Positions 1-9,275 of a stretch of 64,000 nucleotides of DNA are shown here, in pieces. The number at the start of each line of letters is the position of its first letter. The stretch's first letter is position 1. The notes under the pieces are model-generated. The model was given only the letters and a program-made list of their open reading frames with translations. It was not told the DNA's origin and ran no database searches. The position numbers and the translations under genes were made by a program. The DNA is from Bdellovibrionia bacterium (GTDB lineage: Bacteria > Bdellovibrionota > Bdellovibrionia > Bdellovibrionales > JAGQZY01), in NCBI GenBank assembly GCA_030427805.1, contig JAUICP010000002.1:124001-188000 (forward strand), in the 5' to 3' direction.

Positions 1-192
1 ACTTTTGTTTGCGCCACTCGCCGAGGAGTTTGGGCAAAGACCGAAAACGAAAATAGAGATAGAATTAAAATTGTGAAAAGTACTCGAGCTGTCATATCTA
101 TATAATATCGACTGCACCTGAGCTCTTGCATTTCTTTCAGCGCAACTTGTCCTAGGTCCGAGGCTTGATTTGCCTTCGGACTAAAGTATGAA
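1..192. other. left edge, no gene assigned
   Basis: No complete gene is visible. Two plus-strand frames are open from the window edge, one closing at 74-76 and the other at 103-105; either could be the 3' end of a gene lying outside the window, and the first reads more like protein. A near-perfect hairpin (about 157-181, GTCCGAGGC paired with GCCTTCGGAC) lies before the convergent end of the next gene but has no T-run, so I do not call it a terminator. Confidence 0.3.
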
Positions 193-1221
193 TTACTGCA
201 CGATCGTGTAAATAGCCAGGTGGTCGGAACCAGCGAAAGGTATTACTTTGCCCAGTTTAACCTTAAGACCTCGGGTAAAAGCGTGATCAATACTCGTACC
301 GGGAAGTTTATTACTGTGCTGGGAGATCGCTGTCGCTCTGGCAGTCCTGATAACACTCTCGCCAAAGAAGTTTCGCAAGATCTTATAGGGCTTACTATTG
401 GCGTAAACTTTTATCGGACCAAAGCTAAAAAGTTTTATCTTTTTTGGCGCATTAAAGTCGCCAATCACTAAAGCTCTTTTTAAATTGCCATAATTTCGCC
501 CCAATGCCTGGGCATGGAGATAGGTGGGATTTCTTTTGCCATTAAGAAGTTGCCAGCCCGTGCGAAGCTTTCCACGGCAAACACCCATAACAATCCAAGG
601 GTTGGGAAAGTGGGTGGTCACGATATTATAGTTTTGACGAAACCGAGTGACCTGAAATTTCACCGACGGAAAGGCATAACGCTCTTTTATTAAACTATCA
701 TCGGTAAGAAGCGGATGCTTACACCTTTTAAGGCGACTATCGTTCAGCCAGTTGCCAGCGGGCATTCGCTTTCTTTCAAGGTCTTTTAATGGGTAGCGGC
801 TAAAAATGCGCAGACCATTTTCTCCATGATGGGGTGTATATCTAAAAATCGTGTGTTGATAGTCATAGTGGGATTTCAAGAACTCTAAGGTTCCCTCTTG
901 TTTTTCTTTTACTGCCCCGGGGCAATACTCACCCAAGATAAGAATGTCTGGCTTTAATAGCGGAAACTCTAAAAGAGCTTCGATATTATCTAAAGTATGG
1001 TTGGGGTTTTCATTGAATTTTTTTCGAGCCTGACTGTACTTATCGAGATTTCTCTCGTACATACACCCGATATTCCACCAAACAACCTTTAGTCCTTTGG
1101 TGTCAGCAACACTGGTTCGCCAACCAGGGGCTTTACTAACATCATTTCTATATACAAATTGTTGAGAATATGCCGTGGGCATATACAAAACCATGAGTAC
1201 GAAAATCCATTTCACTCTCAT
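193..1221 (-). CDS. exported endonuclease/exonuclease/phosphatase-family protein
   Basis: The protein belongs to the EEP (DNase I-like/sphingomyelinase-like) metal-dependent phosphodiesterase fold. Visible family signatures in order are WWNIG near the N-terminus, KPDILILGEYC, TTHFPNPW, the catalytic-type VIGDFNAP and the C-terminal GSDHLAIY, which supply the usual Asn, Glu, His, Asp-Asn and Asp-His residues. I start it at the internal ATG at 1221 because this gives a clean Sec signal peptide (MRVKWIF then a hydrophobic stretch ending near TAYSQQ); an upstream in-frame ATG at 1263 would place 14 polar residues before it. It is therefore probably periplasmic or secreted. The substrate cannot be told: DNA, phospholipid head groups and phosphoesters are all possible in this fold. 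It is monocistronic and convergent with nothing recognisable. Confidence 0.8.
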   Translation of the reverse strand: MRVKWIFVLMVLYMPTAYSQQFVYRNDVSKAPGWRTSVADTKGLKVVWWNIGCMYERNLDKYSQARKKFNENPNHTLDNIEALLEFPLLKPDILILGEYCPGAVKEKQEGTLEFLKSHYDYQHTIFRYTPHHGENGLRIFSRYPLKDLERKRMPAGNWLNDSRLKRCKHPLLTDDSLIKERYAFPSVKFQVTRFRQNYNIVTTHFPNPWIVMGVCRGKLRTGWQLLNGKRNPTYLHAQALGRNYGNLKRALVIGDFNAPKKIKLFSFGPIKVYANSKPYKILRNFFGESVIRTARATAISQHSNKLPGTSIDHAFTRGLKVKLGKVIPFAGSDHLAIYTIVQ

Positions 1222-1570
1222 AACATTTAACCCGTATTCAGTTTTTAGTAATAACTCTCTCACTCTTTAAATCTAGAAAACGTGAAACCTTTTGAACGTA
1301 CTTACTATTATGTTCTCAATCCCTAGTAGTGATGCACAAGGGATGTGTCTCATTTTGAAACACTCAGCTCTAATAATTTCGTTTTAATGTCAATCTCTTC
1401 GGCTGAGCGCCCTTTATTGTCACTCGCGCTGTTTTTCCAAATTCGTTTTCGTTAGCACACTAAACTCGTTGAATAACTTTACAGGTGAGTTATTCCTGAT
1501 GCTCTATGTACTGTAATTTCCCGTAAAAAGATCAGATCGAGGAATGTTTATTGCTCACTAATACTATGCG
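1222..1570. promoter_or_regulatory. divergent intergenic region with inverted repeat
   Basis: This gap separates the divergent genes at 1221 (minus) and 1571 (plus) and must hold both promoters. The only clear structure is a perfect inverted repeat GAATAACT (1471-1478) and AGTTATTC (1488-1495) with a 9-base spacer. It has no T-run and could be an operator. I see no convincing -35/-10 pair. Confidence 0.3.
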
Positions 1571-2341
1571 ATGAGTGGTAAACAACTAAATAAGTCTTTA
1601 TCTATATTAATAGTGAAATTTGCGGTGTTAGGCTTTTTCCTTTTCGGATTGAGTGGCTGCGCTACGCTTTTTCAAAATCGAAATAGACAAACACCACCAC
1701 CATCGAGTCACCAATTCCCTCCCCCACAAAATGATGAAGAAGTCATTCCTGCGGTCGCAGAGGGGCCCGAGGCCGAAGTTATACCGGCCGCATTGCCAGC
1801 AGTTGAAGTGACTCCCGAAAGAAACGCTGAAGAAGTGGGGAGCCCTGATCCTGAAGTGGCTGCATTGCCTCCGGCGCGAGACCCAGAGCCTGTAACACCC
1901 ATTCGTGTTCCCGAGCCTGAAAGGGTTGTACCAGAAGAGCCCCAAGGCTTTCCGACCAGTGGATGGACCTGCACTACGAATATGGCAAGCCTGAACCAGT
2001 CACTCCTCAATGGTGTCAGCGGCGAATGGCGCTTGAATCGAAGAATTGAACCGGCCACAGCCCGAATCAGAAACTTTACGGTGGTTCGCACCGCCAGCGG
2101 TCTATCAGTGACGGCCATGGGTTTTACTTTTGAAAATGCAACGGTTTGTACCAATCGAAGAGCTGGTTACTACCGAATATCGGTGCAGACCTTCCTTGGA
2201 CCCAAAGAATTTAATATCAGACTTGAAGGTACTTCGAGGCTTATATCCTATGACGATGGTGAGCCTAACGGTACCTTTGAACGCACGCGAACATCAGAAC
2301 TCGCACCAGGTAGAACTCCAGCAACGGTGGCCGAAACATGA
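1571..2341 (+). CDS. lipoprotein with proline/glutamate-rich linker
   Basis: This is a 256-residue lipoprotein of unknown function. The N-terminus has basic residues, a hydrophobic stretch and a lipobox LSGC at about residues 27-30, so it is likely to be lipidated. Residues about 38-130 form a low-complexity Pro/Glu/Val/Ala linker, as in proteins that cross the periplasm or peptidoglycan. The C-terminal part, about 133-240, is a folded beta-rich segment with two Cys (WTCTT and TVCTN) and no family I recognise. The stop overlaps the start of the next gene as ATGA, so the two are translationally coupled. No strong Shine-Dalgarno precedes the chosen ATG, so the start is only moderately certain. 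Confidence 0.65.
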   Translation: MSGKQLNKSLSILIVKFAVLGFFLFGLSGCATLFQNRNRQTPPPSSHQFPPPQNDEEVIPAVAEGPEAEVIPAALPAVEVTPERNAEEVGSPDPEVAALPPARDPEPVTPIRVPEPERVVPEEPQGFPTSGWTCTTNMASLNQSLLNGVSGEWRLNRRIEPATARIRNFTVVRTASGLSVTAMGFTFENATVCTNRRAGYYRISVQTFLGPKEFNIRLEGTSRLISYDDGEPNGTFERTRTSELAPGRTPATVAET

Positions 2342-2868
2342 GAACGCGATTGATTTTAAAAACAGTTTTACTATTTTGTTTCGTTTTTACGAGCCACCTG
2401 GGCCTAGCTGATCCTTTGAAAGGTGTTCGACCGCAAAATAATGGTTGGAAGTTTTCAAAGACAAATATGACTGATTGGGACGTTCTAAAAAAAGCTCCCT
2501 ACCTCAGTTTGGTTGGCGTCTATAACAATCAAAAATTGAAGGCTGTGAACTCATCAGTGGTTCTCGAAATCAAGACTCGAATTTCTCCTAAAAAGGTCAT
2601 TTCACGTTTTTTAAAAGAATCCCAACTGGCCAACAAAAAGAGAATGATCCGAAAAAATGAATTTAGAAAGATAAACAACAATCTTTATCTCTCGGAATTC
2701 TTGTGGTCCCCTAAGGGGCGCTCACAAGTCCTCTCTGTGTACCTAATCACTAAAAAGTCACGCCGCTTTCTGATTGTTACTGACTGGCGCATTGGTGTTC
2801 ACAAAAAGAATGCAAAAGAAATTCACCGGCTTGCTAAGAATTTTCAAGTGAATAGAGTCGGCTTGTAA
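2338..2868 (+). CDS. secreted protein of unknown function
   Basis: This 176-residue protein has a Sec-type signal peptide (MRTRLILK, then a hydrophobic run to about residue 24, GLADP). It has no domain I recognise. It is strongly basic, with many Lys/Arg in the mature part (KRMIRKNEFRK). It starts inside the stop codon of the upstream lipoprotein gene (ATGA overlap), so the two products probably act together at the cell envelope. It ends at 2868, directly against the convergent gene ending at 2869, with no room for a terminator between them. Confidence 0.6.
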   Translation: MRTRLILKTVLLFCFVFTSHLGLADPLKGVRPQNNGWKFSKTNMTDWDVLKKAPYLSLVGVYNNQKLKAVNSSVVLEIKTRISPKKVISRFLKESQLANKKRMIRKNEFRKINNNLYLSEFLWSPKGRSQVLSVYLITKKSRRFLIVTDWRIGVHKKNAKEIHRLAKNFQVNRVGL

Positions 2869-3207
2869 TTAGTCCGCAATTATTGAGAATTTCCCTTGTT
2901 CGTTGAGCGAGAGAATTTCTGTTTCTTTGATCCCCGAAGTAAATCCAAATTGAAAGGTCATATAGAGGGTTTTGCCCATACCCGAGCGAATATCGAAAAT
3001 ATAGGAAATTAAGATCCCATTTATCATTTTCGGGAGCTTTACCATTATTTCTTCGGGACAAGTAAAGCTCTTGCCAAAGGCCTCTATGTGAAGACGTTCT
3101 AAGGCCCCGGACTTTGTCAGAGAACCATTGAGATAGATAGGTCCTGATTCTCCGATCCCTTCGGAGCGCAATTCCATCTGACTGAAACGCAGTATTCCCT
3201 CTTGCAT
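2869..3207 (-). CDS. small protein of unknown function
   Basis: This is about 112 residues long if started at the ATG at 3207, which has a GGGAG Shine-Dalgarno-like sequence 9-10 bases upstream. A TTG at 3235-3237 would add ten residues but lacks a ribosome site. The chain is beta-rich, has a single Cys (FTCPEE) and carries no clear signal peptide or family motif. It is convergent with the upstream gene and back to back with the tRNA-Pro promoter. It could be a host gene of limited distribution; no function is proposed. Confidence 0.45.
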   Translation of the reverse strand: MQEGILRFSQMELRSEGIGESGPIYLNGSLTKSGALERLHIEAFGKSFTCPEEIMVKLPKMINGILISYIFDIRSGMGKTLYMTFQFGFTSGIKETEILSLNEQGKFSIIAD

Positions 3208-3270
3208 GATTGAAGGCTCCCATAGGCCGACCACCAATGCTAGTATAAATTTATAAACTCTTAATTTTAC

Positions 3271-5208
<1,938 letters not shown>

Positions 5209-5270
5209 TAAATTTAACTTCTACAGGTATCTCTTTATTCTTTGATACCAAAACTCTCCGGGGCTGGCTC

Positions 5271-5510
5271 TTAAGGGCCACTCCGCTTCTTGCTCACTTT
5301 TAAATCAACTTTCAGATCAAGCACGTTCGCCATTGCGATTAGCTTTTGAAAGCTCACAGACCTTTCTGTTCCTCGCAAGATTTTATTGACGGCGATTCTT
5401 TCAAGGCCACAGAGCTCTCCAAGCTGCGCTTGCGAGAGCCCTCTGTTTTCAACCTCTGTCGAAATGGCATCAATAATTGTCTGTTTCAGCTGATTAATAT
5501 CCTGCTCCAA
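5271..5510 (-). CDS. XRE-family helix-turn-helix repressor
   Basis: The core is a compact XRE/HigA-type HTH: LSQAQLGELCGLERIAVNKI followed by LRGTERSVSFQKLIAMANVL. The frame is open back to 5618, but I choose the TTG at 5510. It has a GAGGAG ribosome site six bases upstream, gives a 79-residue protein of normal size for the family, and leaves the strong palindrome at 5521-5548 in the leader where an autoregulatory operator is expected. A GTG at 5573 (GGAG five bases upstream) is the alternative. It lies between conjugation genes and the recombinase and probably controls recombinase expression. Confidence 0.75.
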   Translation of the reverse strand: MEQDINQLKQTIIDAISTEVENRGLSQAQLGELCGLERIAVNKILRGTERSVSFQKLIAMANVLDLKVDLKVSKKRSGP

Positions 5511-5520
5511 ATATCTCTCC

Positions 5521-5548
5521 TCACAATAGTGTGAATAGTTCACACTAT
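5521..5548. promoter_or_regulatory. operator palindrome in front of the XRE gene
   Basis: ATAGTGTGAA (5526-5535) and TTCACACTAT (5539-5548) form a perfect 10-bp inverted repeat with spacer TAG. It overlaps a second perfect repeat TCACA-N4-TGTGA at 5521-5534. The pair lies just upstream of the Shine-Dalgarno of the XRE gene. It is a probable autoregulatory site (inference) and sits inside the end of the preceding reading frame. Confidence 0.6.
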
Positions 5549-5913
5549 CAAGTTCTATTTCCTGTTTTCTCACTTTTACTCCATATTTTAATCGTTGAAT
5601 ACAATCGCACTGCGCCATAATACACCCAAGCTAAAATACGTCTTGGAGCCTTAAGCCAGCCACTGGAAGAGTGCTCCATCTGTCGATTCATGTTCTCGAG
5701 AAAGACTTGATCCGCATGCCGCAAATCATCTGCCGTATGAGCCCTCGCAAACATGAAATCGTGCCGATCACAGGACTGGTGAATGGGAAGGCCTAGCAAG
5801 TGATCGGGGATCAGGTGATTGAGCGGCCCGTCTGGACCGCATTGATTAAGTAGTTCTTTTCTTTCCTTTTTGCTCAACTGATCGTATTCCCTAGGAGCTT
5901 TCAGATTCATCAA
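5548..5913 (-). CDS. small protein with phospholipase A2-like Cys-His-Asp motif
   Basis: This 121-residue protein contains CGPDGPLN, then IPDHLLG, then HQSCDRHDFMF. This order resembles the calcium-loop and CxxHD catalytic helix of prokaryotic phospholipase A2-like proteins, with a later Asp-rich segment (DDLRHADQVF) where the second helix would lie. A C-terminal hydrophobic stretch (RILAWVYYGAVRLY) could touch membrane. There is no signal peptide. It overlaps its upstream neighbour by 23 bases within the conjugation operon. It may act on membranes during transfer or between cells, but the assignment rests on a short motif only. Confidence 0.5.
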   Translation of the reverse strand: MMNLKAPREYDQLSKKERKELLNQCGPDGPLNHLIPDHLLGLPIHQSCDRHDFMFARAHTADDLRHADQVFLENMNRQMEHSSSGWLKAPRRILAWVYYGAVRLYSTIKIWSKSEKTGNRT

Positions 5914-6280
5914 GCTTCATCTGCTGAGACCTATTGGCCTGTTTTCGTCTTTTTGGGCTCTTTTGTTTTTTGCGCAAATATTGCTCTAAAATTTCATCTA
6001 CTTGATCTGAGGTGGAGCCCGCAAGGGCTCCTTGAATAAAGCTTTTCTTGTCAAAAAACTCTTGTTCGATACGCTCCAAATTGGCGGCTAAATGCCGCTC
6101 CCAAAATATTGAGAGGATTTTATTGACCAGCTTGGAAGCATCCAGTTTACAAGATTTTGACCGAAGCTGTGCAACAGCCTCGGCCACCTTTGGTGCTTGG
6201 GATTCATCCAGTAGAATTCTTCTCACGACCTTTTGATTACCTGAGCTCAGGGAATTTTCTCCTTTGAATGAACTCATCAA
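5891..6280 (-). CDS. small basic conjugation-operon protein, unknown
   Basis: This is a 129-residue mostly helical protein with a charged C-terminus rich in Lys/Arg/Gln/Ser (RKKQKSPKRRKQANRS). The N-terminal third (VVRRILLDESQAPKVAEAV and DASKLVNKILSIF) has the strand-helix-helix feel of small DNA-binding accessory proteins, but I cannot confirm a ribbon-helix-helix. The start is uncertain: ATG at 6280 or a GTG at 6226 just after the upstream stop. It may be a nucleoprotein or mobilisation accessory factor by position (inference). Confidence 0.5.
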   Translation of the reverse strand: MMSSFKGENSLSSGNQKVVRRILLDESQAPKVAEAVAQLRSKSCKLDASKLVNKILSIFWERHLAANLERIEQEFFDKKSFIQGALAGSTSDQVDEILEQYLRKKQKSPKRRKQANRSQQMKLDESESS

Positions 6281-6464
6281 TCAGCCTGTTCAGATCGTTC
6301 AGTTTTTCACTTTTTCTTTCCAATTCTTTTTGAGCCTGACTTTCTTTGATCTTACAGTAGTCCTTGATGTCCATTGTGACCGTCGTTCCAACAAATATAG
6401 CTGAAGCTATCAATGTAAACCCTGCCGCTATTTTTACGACCTCTTCAAAGTAAGAGTTCCTCAT
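6237..6464 (-). CDS. small single-pass membrane protein
   Basis: This is 75 residues from the ATG at 6464, chosen because it overlaps the stop of the upstream lipoprotein gene as ATGA. A longer frame to 6548 lies wholly within that gene. Residues about 9-30 form one membrane helix (VVKIAAGFTLIASAIFVGTTV), followed by a charged cytoplasmic or periplasmic coiled region (SQAQKELERKSEKLNDLNRL). Function is unknown; it is probably an accessory inner-membrane component of the transfer apparatus. Confidence 0.5.
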   Translation of the reverse strand: MRNSYFEEVVKIAAGFTLIASAIFVGTTVTMDIKDYCKIKESQAQKELERKSEKLNDLNRLIDEFIQRRKFPELR

Positions 6465-6910
6465 TGCTTTCCAGGGATCCAGTAAGAGTTGCCTCTGATT
6501 GTCCAAACACAATGCTGTTGAACCAACTTGTTGTTCTTTACCTCCCAATCAAAACATTCTTTGTCCACATCGGGAGCGGAGAGCTTGAAGTCATTAACTC
6601 CGCCTTTGGTTGTTGGACTTGAGACCGAGTATTTGTCCAAGTTCAATAGTGTGTTCTTCCTGGTCTTAGCATCTCTTTTCTGTAGAGACCCATGGATAAT
6701 GTAACTACTGACACCGCCGACAAGAGCGCCAATCAAAGCACCAGTTGCAGCTCCTTTTCCTCGATCTGCTTTGTTAGATTGTGATCCTATAATGGCTCCC
6801 GATCCGGCTCCAACACCGACTCCAGTCACCAATGACTCCTTCATCGAAGCACAGCCAAACATGGCTGCGCTCGTAATCAATAAAAATATCCGAGATATTA
6901 TTCTCTTCAT
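6461..6910 (-). CDS. glycine-zipper lipoprotein, possible VirB7-like component
   Basis: This 149-residue protein starts at the ATG at 6910, preceded by GGAGG three bases upstream. The frame upstream of it (to 6991) has no signal features. The signal peptide ends in lipobox MFGC. Residues about 25-75 are a glycine-zipper segment (GVGVGAGSGAIIGS and GAATGALIGALVGGVSS), typical of outer-membrane-associated lipoproteins that insert or oligomerise. A short C-terminal domain has two Cys. It lies at the end of the secretion gene block, so a role stabilising the outer-membrane core, as VirB7 does, is plausible but unproven. Confidence 0.6.
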   Translation of the reverse strand: MKRIISRIFLLITSAAMFGCASMKESLVTGVGVGAGSGAIIGSQSNKADRGKGAATGALIGALVGGVSSYIIHGSLQKRDAKTRKNTLLNLDKYSVSSPTTKGGVNDFKLSAPDVDKECFDWEVKNNKLVQQHCVWTIRGNSYWIPGKQ

Positions 6911-7013
6911 ATTCCTCCAATTTGTAGTTGATAAACAAACTTCTCCAATATTTCTGTATGCGCTACAAAAATATCCACCAAACTTAATCATTTCGGTAAT
7001 TTAGAAAGACTGA

Positions 7014-7034
7014 CCTACCACTCGTGTTGGTAGG
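7014..7034. repeat. inverted repeat downstream of the replication-relaxation gene
   Basis: CCTACCA (7014-7020) and TGGTAGG (7028-7034) form a perfect 7-bp hairpin with a 7-base loop. GTGGTAGG follows shortly on the plus strand as a further partial copy. No T-run follows on either strand, so a terminator is doubtful; it could be an RNA processing or protein-binding site in the operon. Confidence 0.4.
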
Positions 7035-7069
7035 CCAGTGGTAGGCAGCTGTGGTAAGCACAAGCGTCC

Positions 7070-7834
7070 TTAGGCAATATGAAATTCTTCACCATTTGAA
7101 CCGTTAAAAGTAATTGCTCCCTCAGACTCGATGACTTCACGATATGTTGCGAATCGAAAAATGGATTCCCTACTTAGCTCAGTTCCAATTTTTTGATCTA
7201 CCTGTGCCAATTTCTTCAAGACACTTTGGTTCTGGCAGACATACAGTACTCCGCCGACAAGACTTGAGTAGTATTGCCGAATCTTCTTTTCATACCTCAA
7301 TGAAGATTGCCTTGAGCGCTCATATTCGAGACCAAGAAAGACTCGAGAATCCTCAATCTCAATGTCAACCACTCCGTCACAGTTTGTAGCTACGAATGGC
7401 CTTAACTCCAGGTTCTCAGAGTACTCTTCGCAGGAGTTCAACACATTTTCTGATAAGATTCGATTCACAGAACTCTGACTTTCAAGTTTTTTTCGAATAT
7501 CTATCAGGTCTGTATCGTGTGAGACGCACTCACTAGATATAGTCGTACCAGTGAAACTGTAAGGAAGGTTTGGCTTCAGTAGGCTCAATCCAAGCTTGGT
7601 TAATGAATAGGCACTTTGTGATTTCGGTTTCCTCGTTAGGGAAAAGCCGCGAATAAGCTTCGCCCTATCGAGCTTCTTGAGTCGTATATTGACTGTATTA
7701 ATTGAGCAATGCCCAAATACATATTTGGCAATCTGATCTCGACTTGCGGCCTTACTCTCAAGAAGAAGCTTCAAAACTTCATAATCTCTAGGTACGATCT
7801 CAATCCTAGACCGAGCTCTCTTACTTAGGATCAA
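7070..7834 (-). CDS. replication-relaxation-like winged-helix protein
   Basis: This 254-residue protein resembles the replication-relaxation (Replic_Relax) family found with FtsK-type transfer ATPases in mobile elements. The N-terminal winged helix is clear: RDYEVLKLLLESKAASRDQI, then INTVNIRLKKLDRAKLIRGF, then the wing SAYSLTKLGLSLL. The C-terminal half is an alpha/beta domain containing DGVVDIEIEDSRVFLGLEYE, similar to a restriction-like core. It overlaps the coupling ATPase gene by 14 bases. It is the best candidate for the DNA-processing partner, since no classical relaxase is visible. The domain name is recalled and its activity is inferred. Confidence 0.65.
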   Translation of the reverse strand: MILSKRARSRIEIVPRDYEVLKLLLESKAASRDQIAKYVFGHCSINTVNIRLKKLDRAKLIRGFSLTRKPKSQSAYSLTKLGLSLLKPNLPYSFTGTTISSECVSHDTDLIDIRKKLESQSSVNRILSENVLNSCEEYSENLELRPFVATNCDGVVDIEIEDSRVFLGLEYERSRQSSLRYEKKIRQYYSSLVGGVLYVCQNQSVLKKLAQVDQKIGTELSRESIFRFATYREVIESEGAITFNGSNGEEFHIA

Positions 7835-9275
7835 ATGCGGTACTTTTCTTTTTGAATACCGGCTTCCCGATGCTCAAAAGTTCTCCAAAGTTTTGTCTCT
7901 TTCCTTGTTTGAACTCGGTTTTGATAACCTCAAGCTCAGCTTTTAAGAACTTATCGTTAATGAAAGGGGTTTGAACTTCAATTTCATCGGCTCCGTGGCT
8001 CCATATCGCTCGACCTTTAATAGCTGGTAATTTCTTTGCAGCTCCGCCACCTGTGGCAGCAGTTGATGCGGCAGATGACAACATTCTAAACGTCATGCGA
8101 CCATTCATCTGATCAAGGGTATCAGTATCGATCGCATCCTTAATCGGCTTTTGTGTGGCGGGAATGATATGAAACCCTGCCGCTCGGCCAAGCCTTGCAA
8201 GCTCAGAGATCTTTTCTCTGGCTCCTTCGACATCGGAGCTTTTGGAGAAAAGAACAGCAGCCTCATCAATACCGATTACGATGATATCGAGATTGTCTCT
8301 CACCGGGTCAACCAGTTTCTCGCCAGCATTCTCAAGAATGTCATACCTTCTATGCATTTCCTTCAGCAAGGTATCGAGCATTGATATTGCTTCCGTCTTA
8401 TTTTTTGCAGTCTTCACATTTGGAAGCTCAGAAAACTCTTTCACTTCAACCCCTCGTTTCATATCCAAAAGATAGAGCTGAATGTGGGGTGAGCTTTTGA
8501 GCAGCGACAGCATGGATGACCTGAAGAATACCGATTTACCTCCGCCGGTAGCCCCAGAGATCAGCATGTGAGGCAGACTCAGTAGCGATTGGATCACCGG
8601 GCCTTTCGAGCTTTGACCGACAATGATTGAATAGGGATCTTTTACGTGTGTATAAAGATCTGCATACTGCACCATTTTTGGTAGCTCTTTTGCGCAGAGG
8701 TAGATCTCGACTTGCCCGAGGTCGTTGGCCGATTCAATGCTCTCGACTCTCATGCGAAAAGCGGCTTGTAGTGAATCTCTTTTGGCCTCAAATAATCCTA
8801 AGCCGATTCCATGGGTTTCTACAGTGATTTTTTTCCTGAGATCACCTGTTTTGGTAATCCTTTTGATTTCAGGCTCTTTGCCAAGGGCCGATTTTAAGCC
8901 GACCTTATTTAACGCCTTTTGAAGTTTTCCGTGCTCCATAAATGCGCTTAAGCCTAAAACAACCAGGCTCAAGACCAATGTAATGACAATCAAAAGACCA
9001 AATTGAATGCCAGCAGGTATTTTTAAAACCAACGAGATCACCGAATTGGTTCCGTCAAAGTCCAAAAACCTAAGAGTTTGGTTCAAGTGATTTTCCGGCC
9101 CGAGGGTAAGAATCATAAGGCAAGAGACCGCCGTTCCAAACTTTAACCATAAGACGAAATCCTTCAAATTGACCCGCCTGAGGCCAAAGAAACAGATGTG
9201 ACCTAGTGTGGTGACCATCTTGCCCATCACATCCAGTAGCTTATCTAAAGGATCAGTTTTCGCTTTTGTACTCAA
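7821..9275 (-). CDS. FtsK/SpoIIIE-type conjugative coupling ATPase
   Basis: This is a 484-residue protein with two membrane helices (about 43-60 and 88-112) and a cytoplasmic FtsK-like motor: Walker A GATGGGKS at 241-248, Walker B IVIGIDEAAVLF about 335, and ATQKP and GRMTFRM motifs downstream. It would pump DNA to the secretion channel, as TcpA/ConQ-type coupling proteins do in FtsK-type conjugative elements. It lacks the gamma DNA-orientation domain of chromosomal FtsK and is half its size. Its start overlaps the VirB10 stop by 4 bases. Confidence 0.85.
   Translation of the reverse strand: MSTKAKTDPLDKLLDVMGKMVTTLGHICFFGLRRVNLKDFVLWLKFGTAVSCLMILTLGPENHLNQTLRFLDFDGTNSVISLVLKIPAGIQFGLLIVITLVLSLVVLGLSAFMEHGKLQKALNKVGLKSALGKEPEIKRITKTGDLRKKITVETHGIGLGLFEAKRDSLQAAFRMRVESIESANDLGQVEIYLCAKELPKMVQYADLYTHVKDPYSIIVGQSSKGPVIQSLLSLPHMLISGATGGGKSVFFRSSMLSLLKSSPHIQLYLLDMKRGVEVKEFSELPNVKTAKNKTEAISMLDTLLKEMHRRYDILENAGEKLVDPVRDNLDIIVIGIDEAAVLFSKSSDVEGAREKISELARLGRAAGFHIIPATQKPIKDAIDTDTLDQMNGRMTFRMLSSAASTAATGGGAAKKLPAIKGRAIWSHGADEIEVQTPFINDKFLKAELEVIKTEFKQGKRQNFGELLSIGKPVFKKKSTAFDPK

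Noticed and set aside
220-471. 83-residue plus-strand frame
   Set aside because: It is the shadow of the well-supported EEP-family gene on the other strand.
1708-2154. 148-residue minus-strand frame rich in Ser/Gly/Thr
   Set aside because: Its composition is the complement of the Pro/Glu-rich linker of the lipoprotein gene; no start signals.
7014-7034. Terminator between the replication-relaxation and lipoprotein genes
   Set aside because: Hairpin without U-tract on either strand; kept only as an inverted repeat.
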